From assembly GCA_963769115.1 (NCBI GenBank), contig CAVYKN010000020.1:372001-436000 (forward strand): a DNA stretch of 64,000 bases. The letters are read 5' to 3'. Source of the stretch: DASTFY01 sp963769115. GTDB lineage: Bacteria; Actinomycetota; Acidimicrobiia; Acidimicrobiales; Ilumatobacteraceae. The notes beneath the pieces are model-generated. The model was not told the origin of the DNA. It made no database searches and saw nothing but the letters and a program-made list of their open reading frames with translations. Positions 10,122-18,293 of the stretch are shown here, one piece after another (the stretch's first letter is position 1; every line of letters starts with the position of its first letter). A program made the position numbers and the translations under genes.

Positions 10122-10197
10122 TGGAGCCCAGAGTGGGAATCGAACCCACGACCTACGCATTACGAGTGCGTTGCTCTGCCGGCTGAGCTATCTGGGC
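10122..10197 (-). tRNA. tRNA-Thr (anticodon CGT)
   Basis: On the minus strand a 73-nt cloverleaf begins GCCCAGA and ends TCTGGGC plus discriminator T, with the CCA encoded (10122-10124). The anticodon stem ACGCA/TGCGT encloses the loop CTCGTAA, giving CGT, which reads ACG threonine codons. The T-arm GTGGGTTCGATTCCCAC is canonical. Confidence 0.95.
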
Positions 10198-10267
10198 GAA
10201 CGGCCCTGGAACTGTAGCGGCCGACCTCCGCCGCCCCACGGGCGGTTCCTGGGTCCCCAGCGGTCCG

Positions 10268-10301
10268 GAGGTGTGCACCTCTCGTTGCGAAAACCGCAAC
10301 G
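10268..10301. terminator. Two adjacent hairpins between holB and tRNA-Thr
   Basis: GAGGTG-TG-CACCTC (10268-10281) is followed at once by CGTTGCG-AAAAC-CGCAACG (10283-10301), a 7-bp stem with a 5-base loop. They lie 40-70 bases past the holB stop in the direction of holB transcription. No T-run follows, so an intrinsic terminator is only a possibility. They could equally mark the promoter side of the tRNA gene. Confidence 0.35.
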
Positions 10302-10339
10302 GGACGTGCATGGTTGCTGATGGAACGACCGGTGCGCGC

Positions 10340-11386
10340 TCAGAGGCCGGGGAGGCGCAGGAAGAGCGCTTGGAGCAGGAGGTGCTCGTTGGGATTGCGT
10401 TCCAGCGCCTCGATGGCGCCGTGGAGCTCCTGCACGCCGACGACGGCCGCCTCCGGATGGTGGGCGGCGCCCGCCACGAGCGCATCCCGGTAGGTCCCGG
10501 CCACGGTGGCCAGCCCGGCCTTGAGCTCGTCGGCGCGGTGACGGCGCAGCTCACGCTTGTGGCGATCCTCCAGCCGCTTCTGGCCTGATCCCCGCTCGCC
10601 CAGCTCCTCCATCTCCCGCTGGAGCTCCGCCGCCTCGCGGGCCTGGCGGTCCTTGAGCGGGGCGGCCGCGGCGTCGATCAGGCCGGTCACCTCGTCGACG
10701 GCCAGGCACACGGTGTGACCGTTGCCGTCGAGGCGGTACGGCAGCCGGGCGAAGGCCTCCGTCCGGGCCGCGACGGCCGGATCGTCGGCCAGGAGCCGGG
10801 CGCGGTCCAGGTTGCCCGCGGCCGCCCGGGCCGACGCCAGGGCCGTCTCGGGCGCGACCCCCTCCCGCTCCAGCACCTCCGCCATCAACGGAACGGACAG
10901 CGGCCGGAAGTCCACCCGCACGCAGCGCGAGGCGATCGTCACCAGGTCGTGGGGGACGTCGTCGGCCACGATGACGAAGACCGTCGACGGCGGTGGCTCC
11001 TCGATCGTCTTGAGGAGGCGCGCCGCCCCCTCGGGCCGCAGGAGGTGGAACTCGTCCAGGATGAGCACCTTGCGGTGGCCTTCGACCGGCGACAGGACGG
11101 CGAGGCGGACGACCTCCTCGGCCTGCGACTTGTCGATGGCCGCGCCCACCCGGTGCACCTCCTTGATGTCCGGGTGCTCACCGGTGCGGGCGAGACGGGC
11201 GTCGCGTCCCGAGGCATCGCCCGACGGATCGATCACCAGGCCGGCGAAGACCCGGGCGGCCTCGAACTTCGTGCAGCCGGGCGGCCCGACGAACAAGTAG
11301 GCGTGGACGGGGTCCTGCGCGGCGGCGGACAGCAGCGCGACCGCGGAGGGCTGGCCCACGACGTTGCGCCAGATGGCCTCGTCCAC
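10340..11386 (-). CDS. holB: DNA polymerase III delta-prime subunit (clamp-loader)
   Basis: The protein has 348 residues and starts at GTG 11386. The AAA+ core is recognisable: a P-loop region GPPGCTKFE at about 34-42 that lacks the GKT of active ATPases, LILDEFHLL as the Walker B-like segment and LLKTIEEPP with the SRC motif (IASRCVRVDF) after it. Delta-prime is a non-hydrolysing member of the clamp loader that puts the beta sliding clamp on DNA, so a degenerate P-loop is expected. A charged helical stretch (about 260-285) precedes the C-terminal collar domain. It lies 49 bp downstream of tmk on the same strand; topA-tmk-holB is a familiar actinobacterial order. Confidence 0.9.
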   Translation of the reverse strand: MDEAIWRNVVGQPSAVALLSAAAQDPVHAYLFVGPPGCTKFEAARVFAGLVIDPSGDASGRDARLARTGEHPDIKEVHRVGAAIDKSQAEEVVRLAVLSPVEGHRKVLILDEFHLLRPEGAARLLKTIEEPPPSTVFVIVADDVPHDLVTIASRCVRVDFRPLSVPLMAEVLEREGVAPETALASARAAAGNLDRARLLADDPAVAARTEAFARLPYRLDGNGHTVCLAVDEVTGLIDAAAAPLKDRQAREAAELQREMEELGERGSGQKRLEDRHKRELRRHRADELKAGLATVAGTYRDALVAGAAHHPEAAVVGVQELHGAIEALERNPNEHLLLQALFLRLPGL

Positions 11387-11435
11387 ACATGGACGTTGGC
11401 ACGCCGTGGTGCCGCGGGGCCAGCCCGTCGCGGGC

Positions 11436-12044
11436 TCAGAGACCGAGGCGCTCCTGAACGGCCCGACGTACCTCGGTCGCCACCTGCTCCATCGGGCGAT
11501 TGCCGTCGATCACGACCCACCGCTCGGGTTCCTCGGCGGCCAACAGGCGGAACCCGTGCGCCACCCGCTCGTAGAACTCAGGCCCGGACCGCTCGAAGCG
11601 GTCGAGCTGCCGGCGCCGCATGCGGCGGGCGAGCTGGTCGGGAGGCACGTCGAGCAGGACCACCAGGTCGGGCCGGCAGTCCCCGATGGCCCACTCGTTG
11701 ACGCTGCGCACCTCGTCCAGGGGCAGTCCCCGCCCGTAGCCCTGGTAGGCCAGGGACGAGTAGATGCTGCGATCGCTCACCACGTGCCGGCCGGACTCCA
11801 GCGCGGGGCGCACGAGCTCGTCGATGTGCTGGGCCCGATCGGCGGCGATCAGCAGCGCCTCCGCCTTGTCGGTGAGCTCGGTGTGGTCGGGGTCGGCGAC
11901 GATCGAACGGATGAGGAGCCCGATCGGGGTCCCGCCGTGCTCGCGGGTGAGGACGGCGTCCAGCTCGAAGGACAGGCGTCGGGCATGGGTCGACTTGCCG
12001 GTGCCCTCCGTGCCTTCGAAGGCGATGTACCGGCCGCGCTCCAT
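11436..12044 (-). CDS. tmk: Thymidylate kinase
   Basis: The protein has 202 residues, the usual length. It carries the P-loop GTEGTGKS at about 11-18, the conserved DRSIYSSLAYQG segment that binds dTMP, and a LID-like arginine-rich stretch RRMRRRQLDRFE. It phosphorylates dTMP to dTDP in the cytoplasm, feeding dTTP synthesis. The start is ATG 12044. It sits between topA and holB, all transcribed in the same direction and probably one operon. Confidence 0.95.
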   Translation of the reverse strand: MERGRYIAFEGTEGTGKSTHARRLSFELDAVLTREHGGTPIGLLIRSIVADPDHTELTDKAEALLIAADRAQHIDELVRPALESGRHVVSDRSIYSSLAYQGYGRGLPLDEVRSVNEWAIGDCRPDLVVLLDVPPDQLARRMRRRQLDRFERSGPEFYERVAHGFRLLAAEEPERWVVIDGNRPMEQVATEVRRAVQERLGL

Positions 12045-12088
12045 GGCGCCAGCACGCTAGAGCGGGCGCGGCCCCGGACCGGGGAGCG

Positions 12089-14707
12089 TCAGGCCTTGCG
12101 ACCGGACGCCGGTGCCCGCTTCGCGGCCTTCTTCCGGGGCTTGGTCGCCTTCTTCTTCGTCGATCCCGCCGCGCCCTTGTCGCCTACCTGCTCGCGCCGG
12201 ATGGCCAGGAGCTCGTAGGCCCGCTCCGGCGACATCTCCTCCAGACGGTCGCCTCTCCCGAGCGAGGCGTTGGTCTCCCCATCGGTGACGTAGACGCCGA
12301 AGCGGCCGTCCTTGGCGACGACCGGCCGCTGGCTGACGGGATCGGTGCCCAGCTCGCGCAACGGCGGCTTGGGCGCGGCGCCGCCGCGACCTCGGTACTG
12401 CTTGGGCTGGGCCAGCAGGGCCAGGGCTTCGTCCAGACCGATCTCGAGGAGCTGCTCCTCGTTGGCGAGGGACCGCGTCTCCTTGCCCTTGCTGACGTAC
12501 GGGCCGTACCGGCCGTTGGCGGCGACGACCTCGTGGCCGTCGGCCGGATCCGTGCCGACCACCCGGGGGAGCGAGAGGAGCTCGATCGCCTGGTCGATGG
12601 TGATGCGTTCCAGCGTCATCGTCTTGAACAGCGAGGCCATCTTCGGCTTGTCGAACCCGGGCGGGGGCGTTTCGGCCTCGCCCCACTGCACGTAGGGACC
12701 GAAGCGGCCGTTCTTGGCGAAGACCGGCAGGCCCTCGAGGACGCCGATCGGCTCGTCGCTCTTGGGGGCGGCGAGCAGCTCGAGCGCGAGAGAGACGGTC
12801 AGCTCCTCGGGCGTGAGCGACTCGGGCACGCTGGCCGTGTCATCGCCCCGCTTGACGTAGGGCCCGTACTTGCCCGGCTTGACCACGATCTCGTTGCCGT
12901 CGGTGTCGTGGCCGAGGAGGAACGTGTTGATCTGGGCGGCGTCGATCTTGTCCAGGTTGTCCGACACCAGCTCCTTGAGCCCGGGCGGGTGCTCGGTCCC
13001 GAAGTAGAAGTCGCGCAGCCACTCGACCTTCTCCTGGTCGCCGAGGGCGATGGCGTCGAGGTCGTCCTCCAGGCCGGCCGTGAAGGTGTAGTCGACGAGC
13101 TCGTCGAAGTGCTGCTCGAGCAGGCGGACGACCGCGAACGCCGTCCAGGTCGGCACGAGGGCCTGACCCTTCTTCCAGGCGTAGCCGCGGTCGAGGATGG
13201 TCTGGATGATCGACGCCCACGTGGAGGGGCGACCGATGCCCAGCTCCTCGAGCCGCTTGACGAGGCTGGCCTCGGTGTAACGGGCGGGCGGGACGGTCGT
13301 GTGGCCCTCGGGTGTCAGCGACTCGACCGGGACGGCCTGCCCCACGGTCAGCGCGGGGAGCAGCGCCTCGCGCTCGGCGTCGGTGCCGGCGCTGTCGTCG
13401 CTGGATTCGACGTACGCCTGCCGGTAACCGGGGAAGGTGATGGTCGTCCCGCTGGCGGCGAACTCGCAGTCCGTGCTTCCCGCGGGTGTCGCGCTCGCCG
13501 CGCCGAGCCGCACGCTCACCGTCGTGCCGGTGGCGTCGGCCATCTGCGAGGCCAGTGTGCGCTGCCAGATCAGGCGGTAGAGGTCGAGGTCGGGCCCGCG
13601 CAGCTCGCCCGCGACCTGGTCGGGCGGGCGCAACGGGGTGGACGGACGGATGGCCTCGTGCGCCTCCTGGGCGTTCTTGACCTTGGTCGTGTAGCGGCGC
13701 GGACCGGGGGACAGGAAACGGTCGCCGTAGGTGCTGGCGACCGTGGCCCGCACCGCGGTCAGCGCCTCGTCGGACAGGGTCACCGAGTCCGTGCGCATGT
13801 AGGTGATGAAGCCCCGCTCGTACAGACCCTGGGCCACCCGCATCACCTGCTGGGCCGAGAGCCGCAGCTTGCGCCCGCCCTCCTGCTGCAGCGTCGAGGT
13901 CATGAACGGCGGCTTCGGGCTGGACGTGTAGGGCCGCTCCTCGACGGAGCGCACCTCCAGGTCCCGGTCCGCCAGCCCCTCGGCGAGCGCGTTGGCCCGC
14001 TCCTCGGTGAGGACGACCACCTGTCCCTTGGTCTGGCCGTCGTCACCGAAGTCCTTGCCGGTTGCCACCTTCGTGCCGTCGACGCCGACGAGCGTCGCCG
14101 TGAAGGCGGGATGGGTGGCCAGCAGCGCCTCGATGTCCCAGTACGACGCGGCGACGAACGCCATCCGCTCCCGCTCCCGCTCCACCACCAGACGGGTGGC
14201 CGGGCTCTGCACGCGGCCGGCGGCCAGTCCCCGGTTGACCTTGCGCCACAGGACCGGTGACACCTCCCATCCGACCAGGCGGTCGAGGATGCGGCGGGTC
14301 TCGGCCGCGTCCACGAGGCCCTCATCGACCTGGCGAGGGTTGGCCACGGCATCCGTGATGGCCGACCTCGTGATCTCGTGGAACACCATCCGCTTCACCG
14401 GGACCTTGGGCTTGAGGTGCTGCAGGAGGTGCCAGGAGATGATCTCGCCCTCGCGGTCCTCGTCCGTGGCCAGGTAGAGCTCCGAGGCGTCCTTGAGCAG
14501 GGACCGCAGCTCCTTGACCACGTCCTTGCCCCGCTGCGTCAGCTCCCACTGCGGCTTGAAGCCGTTGTCGACATCGACGCCGAGGCCCTTGGTCGGGAGG
14601 TCGGCGATGTGCCCCACTGAGGCGCGGACGTCGTAACCGTCGCCCAGATGGCGGGCGACAGTCTTGGCCTTGGCCGGCGACTCGACGATGACGAGGGGAC
14701 GGGACAT
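12089..14707 (-). CDS. topA: DNA topoisomerase I (type IA)
   Basis: The protein has 872 residues. The TOPRIM domain opens with LVIVESPAKAKTVARHL and contains the acidic TDEDREGE triad near residue 81. The catalytic tyrosine is in ITYMRTDS (Tyr about 303). The C-terminus has several repeats with G(R/K)YGPYV or GRFGPYV motifs and a Lys/Ala-rich basic tail. There are no zinc-finger cysteines, as is usual for actinobacterial TopA. It relaxes negative supercoils by single-strand passage. It is the first gene of the presumed topA-tmk-holB transcript and is divergent from rsgA; the 187-bp gap between them contains a strong hairpin. Confidence 0.97.
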   Translation of the reverse strand: MSRPLVIVESPAKAKTVARHLGDGYDVRASVGHIADLPTKGLGVDVDNGFKPQWELTQRGKDVVKELRSLLKDASELYLATDEDREGEIISWHLLQHLKPKVPVKRMVFHEITRSAITDAVANPRQVDEGLVDAAETRRILDRLVGWEVSPVLWRKVNRGLAAGRVQSPATRLVVERERERMAFVAASYWDIEALLATHPAFTATLVGVDGTKVATGKDFGDDGQTKGQVVVLTEERANALAEGLADRDLEVRSVEERPYTSSPKPPFMTSTLQQEGGRKLRLSAQQVMRVAQGLYERGFITYMRTDSVTLSDEALTAVRATVASTYGDRFLSPGPRRYTTKVKNAQEAHEAIRPSTPLRPPDQVAGELRGPDLDLYRLIWQRTLASQMADATGTTVSVRLGAASATPAGSTDCEFAASGTTITFPGYRQAYVESSDDSAGTDAEREALLPALTVGQAVPVESLTPEGHTTVPPARYTEASLVKRLEELGIGRPSTWASIIQTILDRGYAWKKGQALVPTWTAFAVVRLLEQHFDELVDYTFTAGLEDDLDAIALGDQEKVEWLRDFYFGTEHPPGLKELVSDNLDKIDAAQINTFLLGHDTDGNEIVVKPGKYGPYVKRGDDTASVPESLTPEELTVSLALELLAAPKSDEPIGVLEGLPVFAKNGRFGPYVQWGEAETPPPGFDKPKMASLFKTMTLERITIDQAIELLSLPRVVGTDPADGHEVVAANGRYGPYVSKGKETRSLANEEQLLEIGLDEALALLAQPKQYRGRGGAAPKPPLRELGTDPVSQRPVVAKDGRFGVYVTDGETNASLGRGDRLEEMSPERAYELLAIRREQVGDKGAAGSTKKKATKPRKKAAKRAPASGRKA

Positions 14708-14759
14708 CGCCGGAAAGGGTTAGGGGGACCGGGAGGCCCTGTCAAGGCAGGCCTCGCAC

Positions 14760-14782
14760 GGGCGCTCCCTCCGGGAGCGCCC
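14760..14782. promoter_or_regulatory. Perfect 10-bp hairpin in the topA/rsgA divergent region
   Basis: GGGCGCTCCC and GGGAGCGCCC pair perfectly around a 3-base TCC loop. The hairpin sits about 55 bases upstream of the topA start and 115 bases upstream of rsgA, so it may fall in the topA 5' leader or overlap its promoter. No T-run follows on either strand. Its role, whether operator, attenuator or cruciform sensitive to supercoiling, cannot be told from sequence. Confidence 0.45.
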
Positions 14783-14894
14783 GAAATGTTGCGGAACGAA
14801 CCACCTTTGGCCGGTCGCGGTCAGGGTTCGACGCCTGGTGATCACCGCATATCGCCACCGGCCCGGACGGGCGAGCGCCTACCGTCGGCGCCGC

Positions 14895-15909
14895 ATGCCG
14901 GTTGATCTGCCCTCGCTCGGATGGGACGCGTCGTGGGACGACGCGTGGCGGGACCTGGCCGGATCGGGACGGTCGCTGGCGCCACCGGCCCGGGTCCGCC
15001 GCATCGACCGTGGCTGGTCCTGGCTCCTGCCCGAGGACCGGGTGCGGAACCTGGGAGCAGCGGTCGCGGTCGGCGACTGGGTGGTGCCGTCGGAGGACGG
15101 CGAGCGGGTCGAGCACGTCCTCCCGCGGCGGAGCGCCTTCGTGCGGCGGGCCTCATACGAAGGTGCCCGCGCGGAACCGCAGCCGCTGGCCGCCAACATC
15201 GATGTCGTCTTCCTGGTCCACGCGCTCACGACCGAATTGAACCAGCGCCGACTCGAGCGGGAGCTCGTCCTGGCCTACGACAGCGGTGCCGCGCCGGTGA
15301 TCGTGCTCAGCAAGTCGGACCTGGTGGACGACCCGCAGGCCTCGGTGGCGGGCGCCGAACGCATCGCGCTCGAGCGCGCCGGTGTACGCGGCGAGTGGTC
15401 GGACCGGCGCCGGCCTCGATCTGCTCGCCGCGCTGGCGGCCGGTCACGGCACCATCGCGCTGCTGGGCGCGAGCGGGGTCGGGAAGTCGACGCTCGTGAA
15501 CGGGCTGGTCGGCCGCGCCGTGCAGGACACCGGCGCCGTCCGTGAACAGGACGACCGCGGCCGCCACACCACGACGGCCGCCGAACTGATCGGTCTGCCG
15601 GAGGGGGGTTGGCTCATCGACACTCCCGGCTTGCGGGCGGTGAGCCTGTGGGCCAGCGGCCAAGGCATCGAGCGCGCGTTCCAGGACGTGTTCGATCTCG
15701 CTGAGCGCTGCCGCTTCCGCGATTGCAAGCACGAGGGAGAGCCCGGTTGCGCGGTGCTTGATGCCGTGGCCGCCGGACAGCTCGACCCGCGCCGAGTGGA
15801 GAGCATGACCCGGCTCGTCGCCGAGGAGGCGGCCCTGGAGGAGGAGCAGCGGGAGAAGGAGCGAGCCACCGACCGCCGAGGCGTGCGCAAGGTGGCGCGC
15901 CGGCGCTGA
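14895..15909 (+). CDS. rsgA: Ribosome small-subunit-dependent GTPase A, frameshifted as read
   Basis: The N-terminal OB-fold part (VGDWVVPSEDGERVEHVLPRR) and the NKxD-like LSKSDLV of a circularly permuted GTPase are in one frame. From about 15380 the protein continues one base out of frame with ASGRTGAGLDLL, the P-loop GASGVGKSTLVN, the G2/G3 region RGRHTTTA and DTPGLRAV, and the zinc-knuckle segment with CRFRDCKHEGEPGC. Joined, the protein is ~338 residues, the normal RsgA size. The indel is at about 15372-15386. RsgA helps the late maturation of the 30S subunit. I chose ATG 14895 over an in-frame GTG at 14838, because the extra 19 residues look like non-coding, Arg-rich sequence. It is divergent from topA. 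Confidence 0.9.
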
Positions 15910-15950
15910 GGCCTTGCTGCCGTGCGGGCGGCGGGGTCTACGTTCCCACC

Positions 15951-17189
15951 ATGGACTTCGCCTTCTCGGATCGATGCCTGGAGTACCGAGCCACGCTCGA
16001 GGCCTTCATGGACGAGTGCGTCTACCCCAACGAGCGGCGCTACGAGGACGAGATCGCGGCCAGCGGCAATCCGCACCACCAGCCGGCCGTCATGGAGGAG
16101 CTGAAGATCGAGGCTCGGGGTCGCGGGCTCTGGAACCTCTTCCAGCCCCATCCGGAGTGGGGCCCGGGCCTCTCCAACCTGGAGTACGCGCCGCTGGCGG
16201 AGGTGCTGGGACGCAGCCACATCGCCTCGGAGTCGTGCAACTGCTCCGCGCCCGATACCGGCAACATGGAGGTCCTCACCACGTTCGGCACGGCCGAGCA
16301 GCAGGACCAGTGGCTGCGTCCGCTGCTCGAAGGCGAGATCCGGTCCGCCTTCGCCATGACCGAGCCGGACGTGGCGTCGTCGGACGCCACCAACATCTCG
16401 TTGCGCATCGAACGCGACGGTGACGGCTATGTCCTGAACGGCCGGAAGTGGTGGATCTCGGGGGCCATGCACCCCAACTGCGCCATCTTGATCGTGATGG
16501 GCAAGACCGATCCGCAGGCATCCCCGCACCGGCAGCAGAGCCAGATCCTGGTCCCCATGGACACGCCGGGCCTGACCGTGAAGCGTGCGCTGCCCGTGTT
16601 CGGCTACATGGACCAGGAGGGCCACGTCGAGCTGGAGTTCGACAACGTACGCGTCCCGGCCTCCAACATGATCTCCGGCGAGGGCGACGGCTTCGCCATC
16701 AGCCAGGCGCGCCTCGGGCCGGGCCGGATCCACCACTGCATGCGCTCCATCGGCGCGGCCGAGCGGGCGTTGGAGCTGCTGTGCCAGCGGGCGCTCTCCC
16801 GCACGACCTTCGGACGGCGCATCGCCGAGCGGTCCAACATCATGGACTGGATCGCCGAGGCCCGCATCGAGCTCGAGATGGTGCGGCTACTCACCCTGAA
16901 GACGGCCTGGCTGATGGACACCGTCGGGAACAAGGCCGCGGCGGTGGAGATCAGCGCCATCAAGGTGGCAGCGCCGAACGTGGCGCTGAAGATCGTCGAC
17001 AGGGCCATCCAGGTGCACGGCGCGGGCGGGATGAGCGACGACTTCCCCCTGGCCTACATGTACGCGCACCTCCGCACGCTGCGCCTGGCCGACGGGCCCG
17101 ACGAGGTCCACAAGATGACGATCGCCCGCCGGGAGCTGCGCCGCCACGACCCCGACTTCCGCATGGACGCCGTCATCACGCGCGACTGA
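15951..17189 (+). CDS. Acyl-CoA dehydrogenase (ACAD10/11-like)
   Basis: The protein has 412 residues with the three-part acyl-CoA dehydrogenase layout: N-terminal helical domain, middle beta domain with AMTEPDVASSDATN and the GRKWWISGA flavin-site segment, and a C-terminal helical domain ending HGAGGMSDDFPLA. That last motif resembles the ACAD10/11 group, which handles longer or branched acyl-CoAs, rather than short-chain enzymes. It is expected to oxidise an acyl-CoA to the enoyl-CoA, passing electrons to ETF. ATG 15951 follows 41 bp after rsgA. No other beta-oxidation gene is adjacent, so its pathway is unclear. Confidence 0.9.
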   Translation: MDFAFSDRCLEYRATLEAFMDECVYPNERRYEDEIAASGNPHHQPAVMEELKIEARGRGLWNLFQPHPEWGPGLSNLEYAPLAEVLGRSHIASESCNCSAPDTGNMEVLTTFGTAEQQDQWLRPLLEGEIRSAFAMTEPDVASSDATNISLRIERDGDGYVLNGRKWWISGAMHPNCAILIVMGKTDPQASPHRQQSQILVPMDTPGLTVKRALPVFGYMDQEGHVELEFDNVRVPASNMISGEGDGFAISQARLGPGRIHHCMRSIGAAERALELLCQRALSRTTFGRRIAERSNIMDWIAEARIELEMVRLLTLKTAWLMDTVGNKAAAVEISAIKVAAPNVALKIVDRAIQVHGAGGMSDDFPLAYMYAHLRTLRLADGPDEVHKMTIARRELRRHDPDFRMDAVITRD

Positions 17190-17209
17190 CCCCTGCCGGG
17201 GGCGGAGCG

Positions 17210-17557
17210 TCAGGGCGCGCTGGACCCGGCCGCATCAGCGACCGAGTGGTGGAGCACGAAGGCCGCGTCGAGTCCCGAGCCGGTGAACACGGCCGCCACC
17301 GACGGGCTGGTGCAGACGAGTTGTAGGTCGCCGCCACCGGCGCGGGCCTGTAGGCGGGCGCCGACGAGGACGCCCACCGTGACGGGATCGAGGTGGCCCA
17401 GGCCGTCGAGGTCGACGACGACGTGGCGGCCCGGATGTTCGCTGACGAACCGCCGGACCTGCTCGTGCAGTCGGGGCAGCGACGCCAGGTCGGCCTCGCC
17501 GTCCAGGCTCAGCACCGGGACGCCCTCGATGACCGTGGAGCGGATGCCGAGGTCCAT
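17210..17557 (-). CDS. STAS-domain protein, anti-sigma-factor-antagonist-like
   Basis: The protein has 115 residues and consists only of a STAS domain: VLSLDGEADLASLPRLHEQV, HVVVDLDGLGHLDPVTVGVLV, and a C-terminal LQLVCTSPSVAAVF helix. In SpoIIAA-type antagonists the serine phosphorylated by the anti-sigma kinase sits just after the aspartate of the D-S-S-G-L-G motif. Here the residues read D-P-V-T-V-G, so that serine is absent and regulation by phosphorylation at the usual site is unlikely. It is convergent with the acyl-CoA dehydrogenase gene and lies after the Tad operon. A link to a sigma-factor partner-switch is inferred from fold only. Confidence 0.75.
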   Translation of the reverse strand: MDLGIRSTVIEGVPVLSLDGEADLASLPRLHEQVRRFVSEHPGRHVVVDLDGLGHLDPVTVGVLVGARLQARAGGGDLQLVCTSPSVAAVFTGSGLDAAFVLHHSVADAAGSSAP

Positions 17558-17619
17558 GGCGGCCGAGACGTTACCGGCGGTGCCCTCGCCCGCCCGGCGC
17601 CGATCACGGTCGGGGTCGT

Positions 17620-17675
17620 CACAGCTGGGACCTCACGGCTGGGACCTCACGACTCGGTCCTCACGGCTCGGGCCG
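17620..17675. repeat. Four imperfect 14-bp tandem repeats at the end of tadE
   Basis: The units are CACAGCTGGGACCT (17620), CACGGCTGGGACCT (17634), CACGACTCGGTCCT (17648) and the degenerate CACGGCTCGGGCCG (17662). The first three lie between the STAS gene and the tadE stop codon, and the fourth overlaps the tadE coding end. The unit length is not a multiple of three and it looks like slippage-derived DNA. No function is evident. Confidence 0.6.
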
Positions 17676-18038
17676 CATGACGGCGGTCGCCCGCAGCGTG
17701 ACGTCGCCGACCAGGCGGCCGACGAGCGGGACGTCGGTCGGCGAGCGGTAGCGCACGGTCACCCGGACCGCCTCGCCCCGCGAGGCGTCGACGTCGAGGC
17801 GGCCGGGGTCCAGCCGCGCCGCGCCGCGGGCGGCTGCGACCCCGTCGCCCGGACCGGCGCCCGTCACCGCAGCGGCGCGAGCGCCCTCTCGCGCCGCGTG
17901 GACCACCGCCACCTGATCCCGCACGACAACCGCCACCTGGACGAGGGCCAGGAGGAGCAAGGCCAGGATGGGCAGGCAGAGCGCCAGCTCGAGCGCGGCC
18001 TGACCGCGCTCGCCGTGACGGCGACGTGTCGCGTTCAC
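17661..18038 (-). CDS. tadE: TadE-like pseudopilin / pilus assembly protein
   Basis: The protein has 125 residues. RRHGERGQAALELALCLPILALLLLALVQV near the N-terminus is the TadE signature: a short basic leader, Gly, the conserved Glu at +5 and one long hydrophobic helix. The C-terminal part is a small beta-rich domain. TadE is a membrane-bound minor pilin of Tad/Flp systems. The GTG start at 18038 overlaps the preceding stop by four bases (GTGA), so translation is probably coupled. It is the last gene of the Tad operon. Confidence 0.85.
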   Translation of the reverse strand: MNATRRRHGERGQAALELALCLPILALLLLALVQVAVVVRDQVAVVHAAREGARAAAVTGAGPGDGVAAARGAARLDPGRLDVDASRGEAVRVTVRYRSPTDVPLVGRLVGDVTLRATAVMRPEP

Positions 18039-18238
18039 ACGCGGGAGGTGATCTCGTTGAGGACGCGATCGAGCAGCGCGCCGATGCGGCCCGCTCCTCC
18101 GCCGGCCGTGGCCCAGGCCACGAGGAGGAGCGCGACGAGCGCCGCGCCGAGCAGGACGAGCGCGTACTCGGTGGTGGCCTGTCCGTCGTCGCCGCGGGCG
18201 AGCAGCCAGGCGTGGAGGCGGGCGAGGAGAGTGGTCAT
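18035..18238 (-). CDS. DUF4244 small membrane protein, probable Flp-type pilin
   Basis: The protein has 67 residues. DDGQATTEYALVLLGAALVALLLVAWA gives a charged leader, a Gly then Gln/Ala/Thr and a Glu-Tyr pair before a hydrophobic helix, the arrangement of Flp/type IV prepilins (GxxxxEY). DUF4244 proteins sit in actinobacterial tad clusters at this position. It is therefore the likely main pilin, processed by a prepilin peptidase that is not in the window. The 55-bp gap to tadC may hold a separate ribosome binding site for high expression. Confidence 0.8.
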   Translation of the reverse strand: MTTLLARLHAWLLARGDDGQATTEYALVLLGAALVALLLVAWATAGGGAGRIGALLDRVLNEITSRV

Positions 18239-18293
18239 GGTGGTACCCCTTCCGGGTCGGATCGGGAGGGTGACCGGTGAGCGGTCGACCGAG

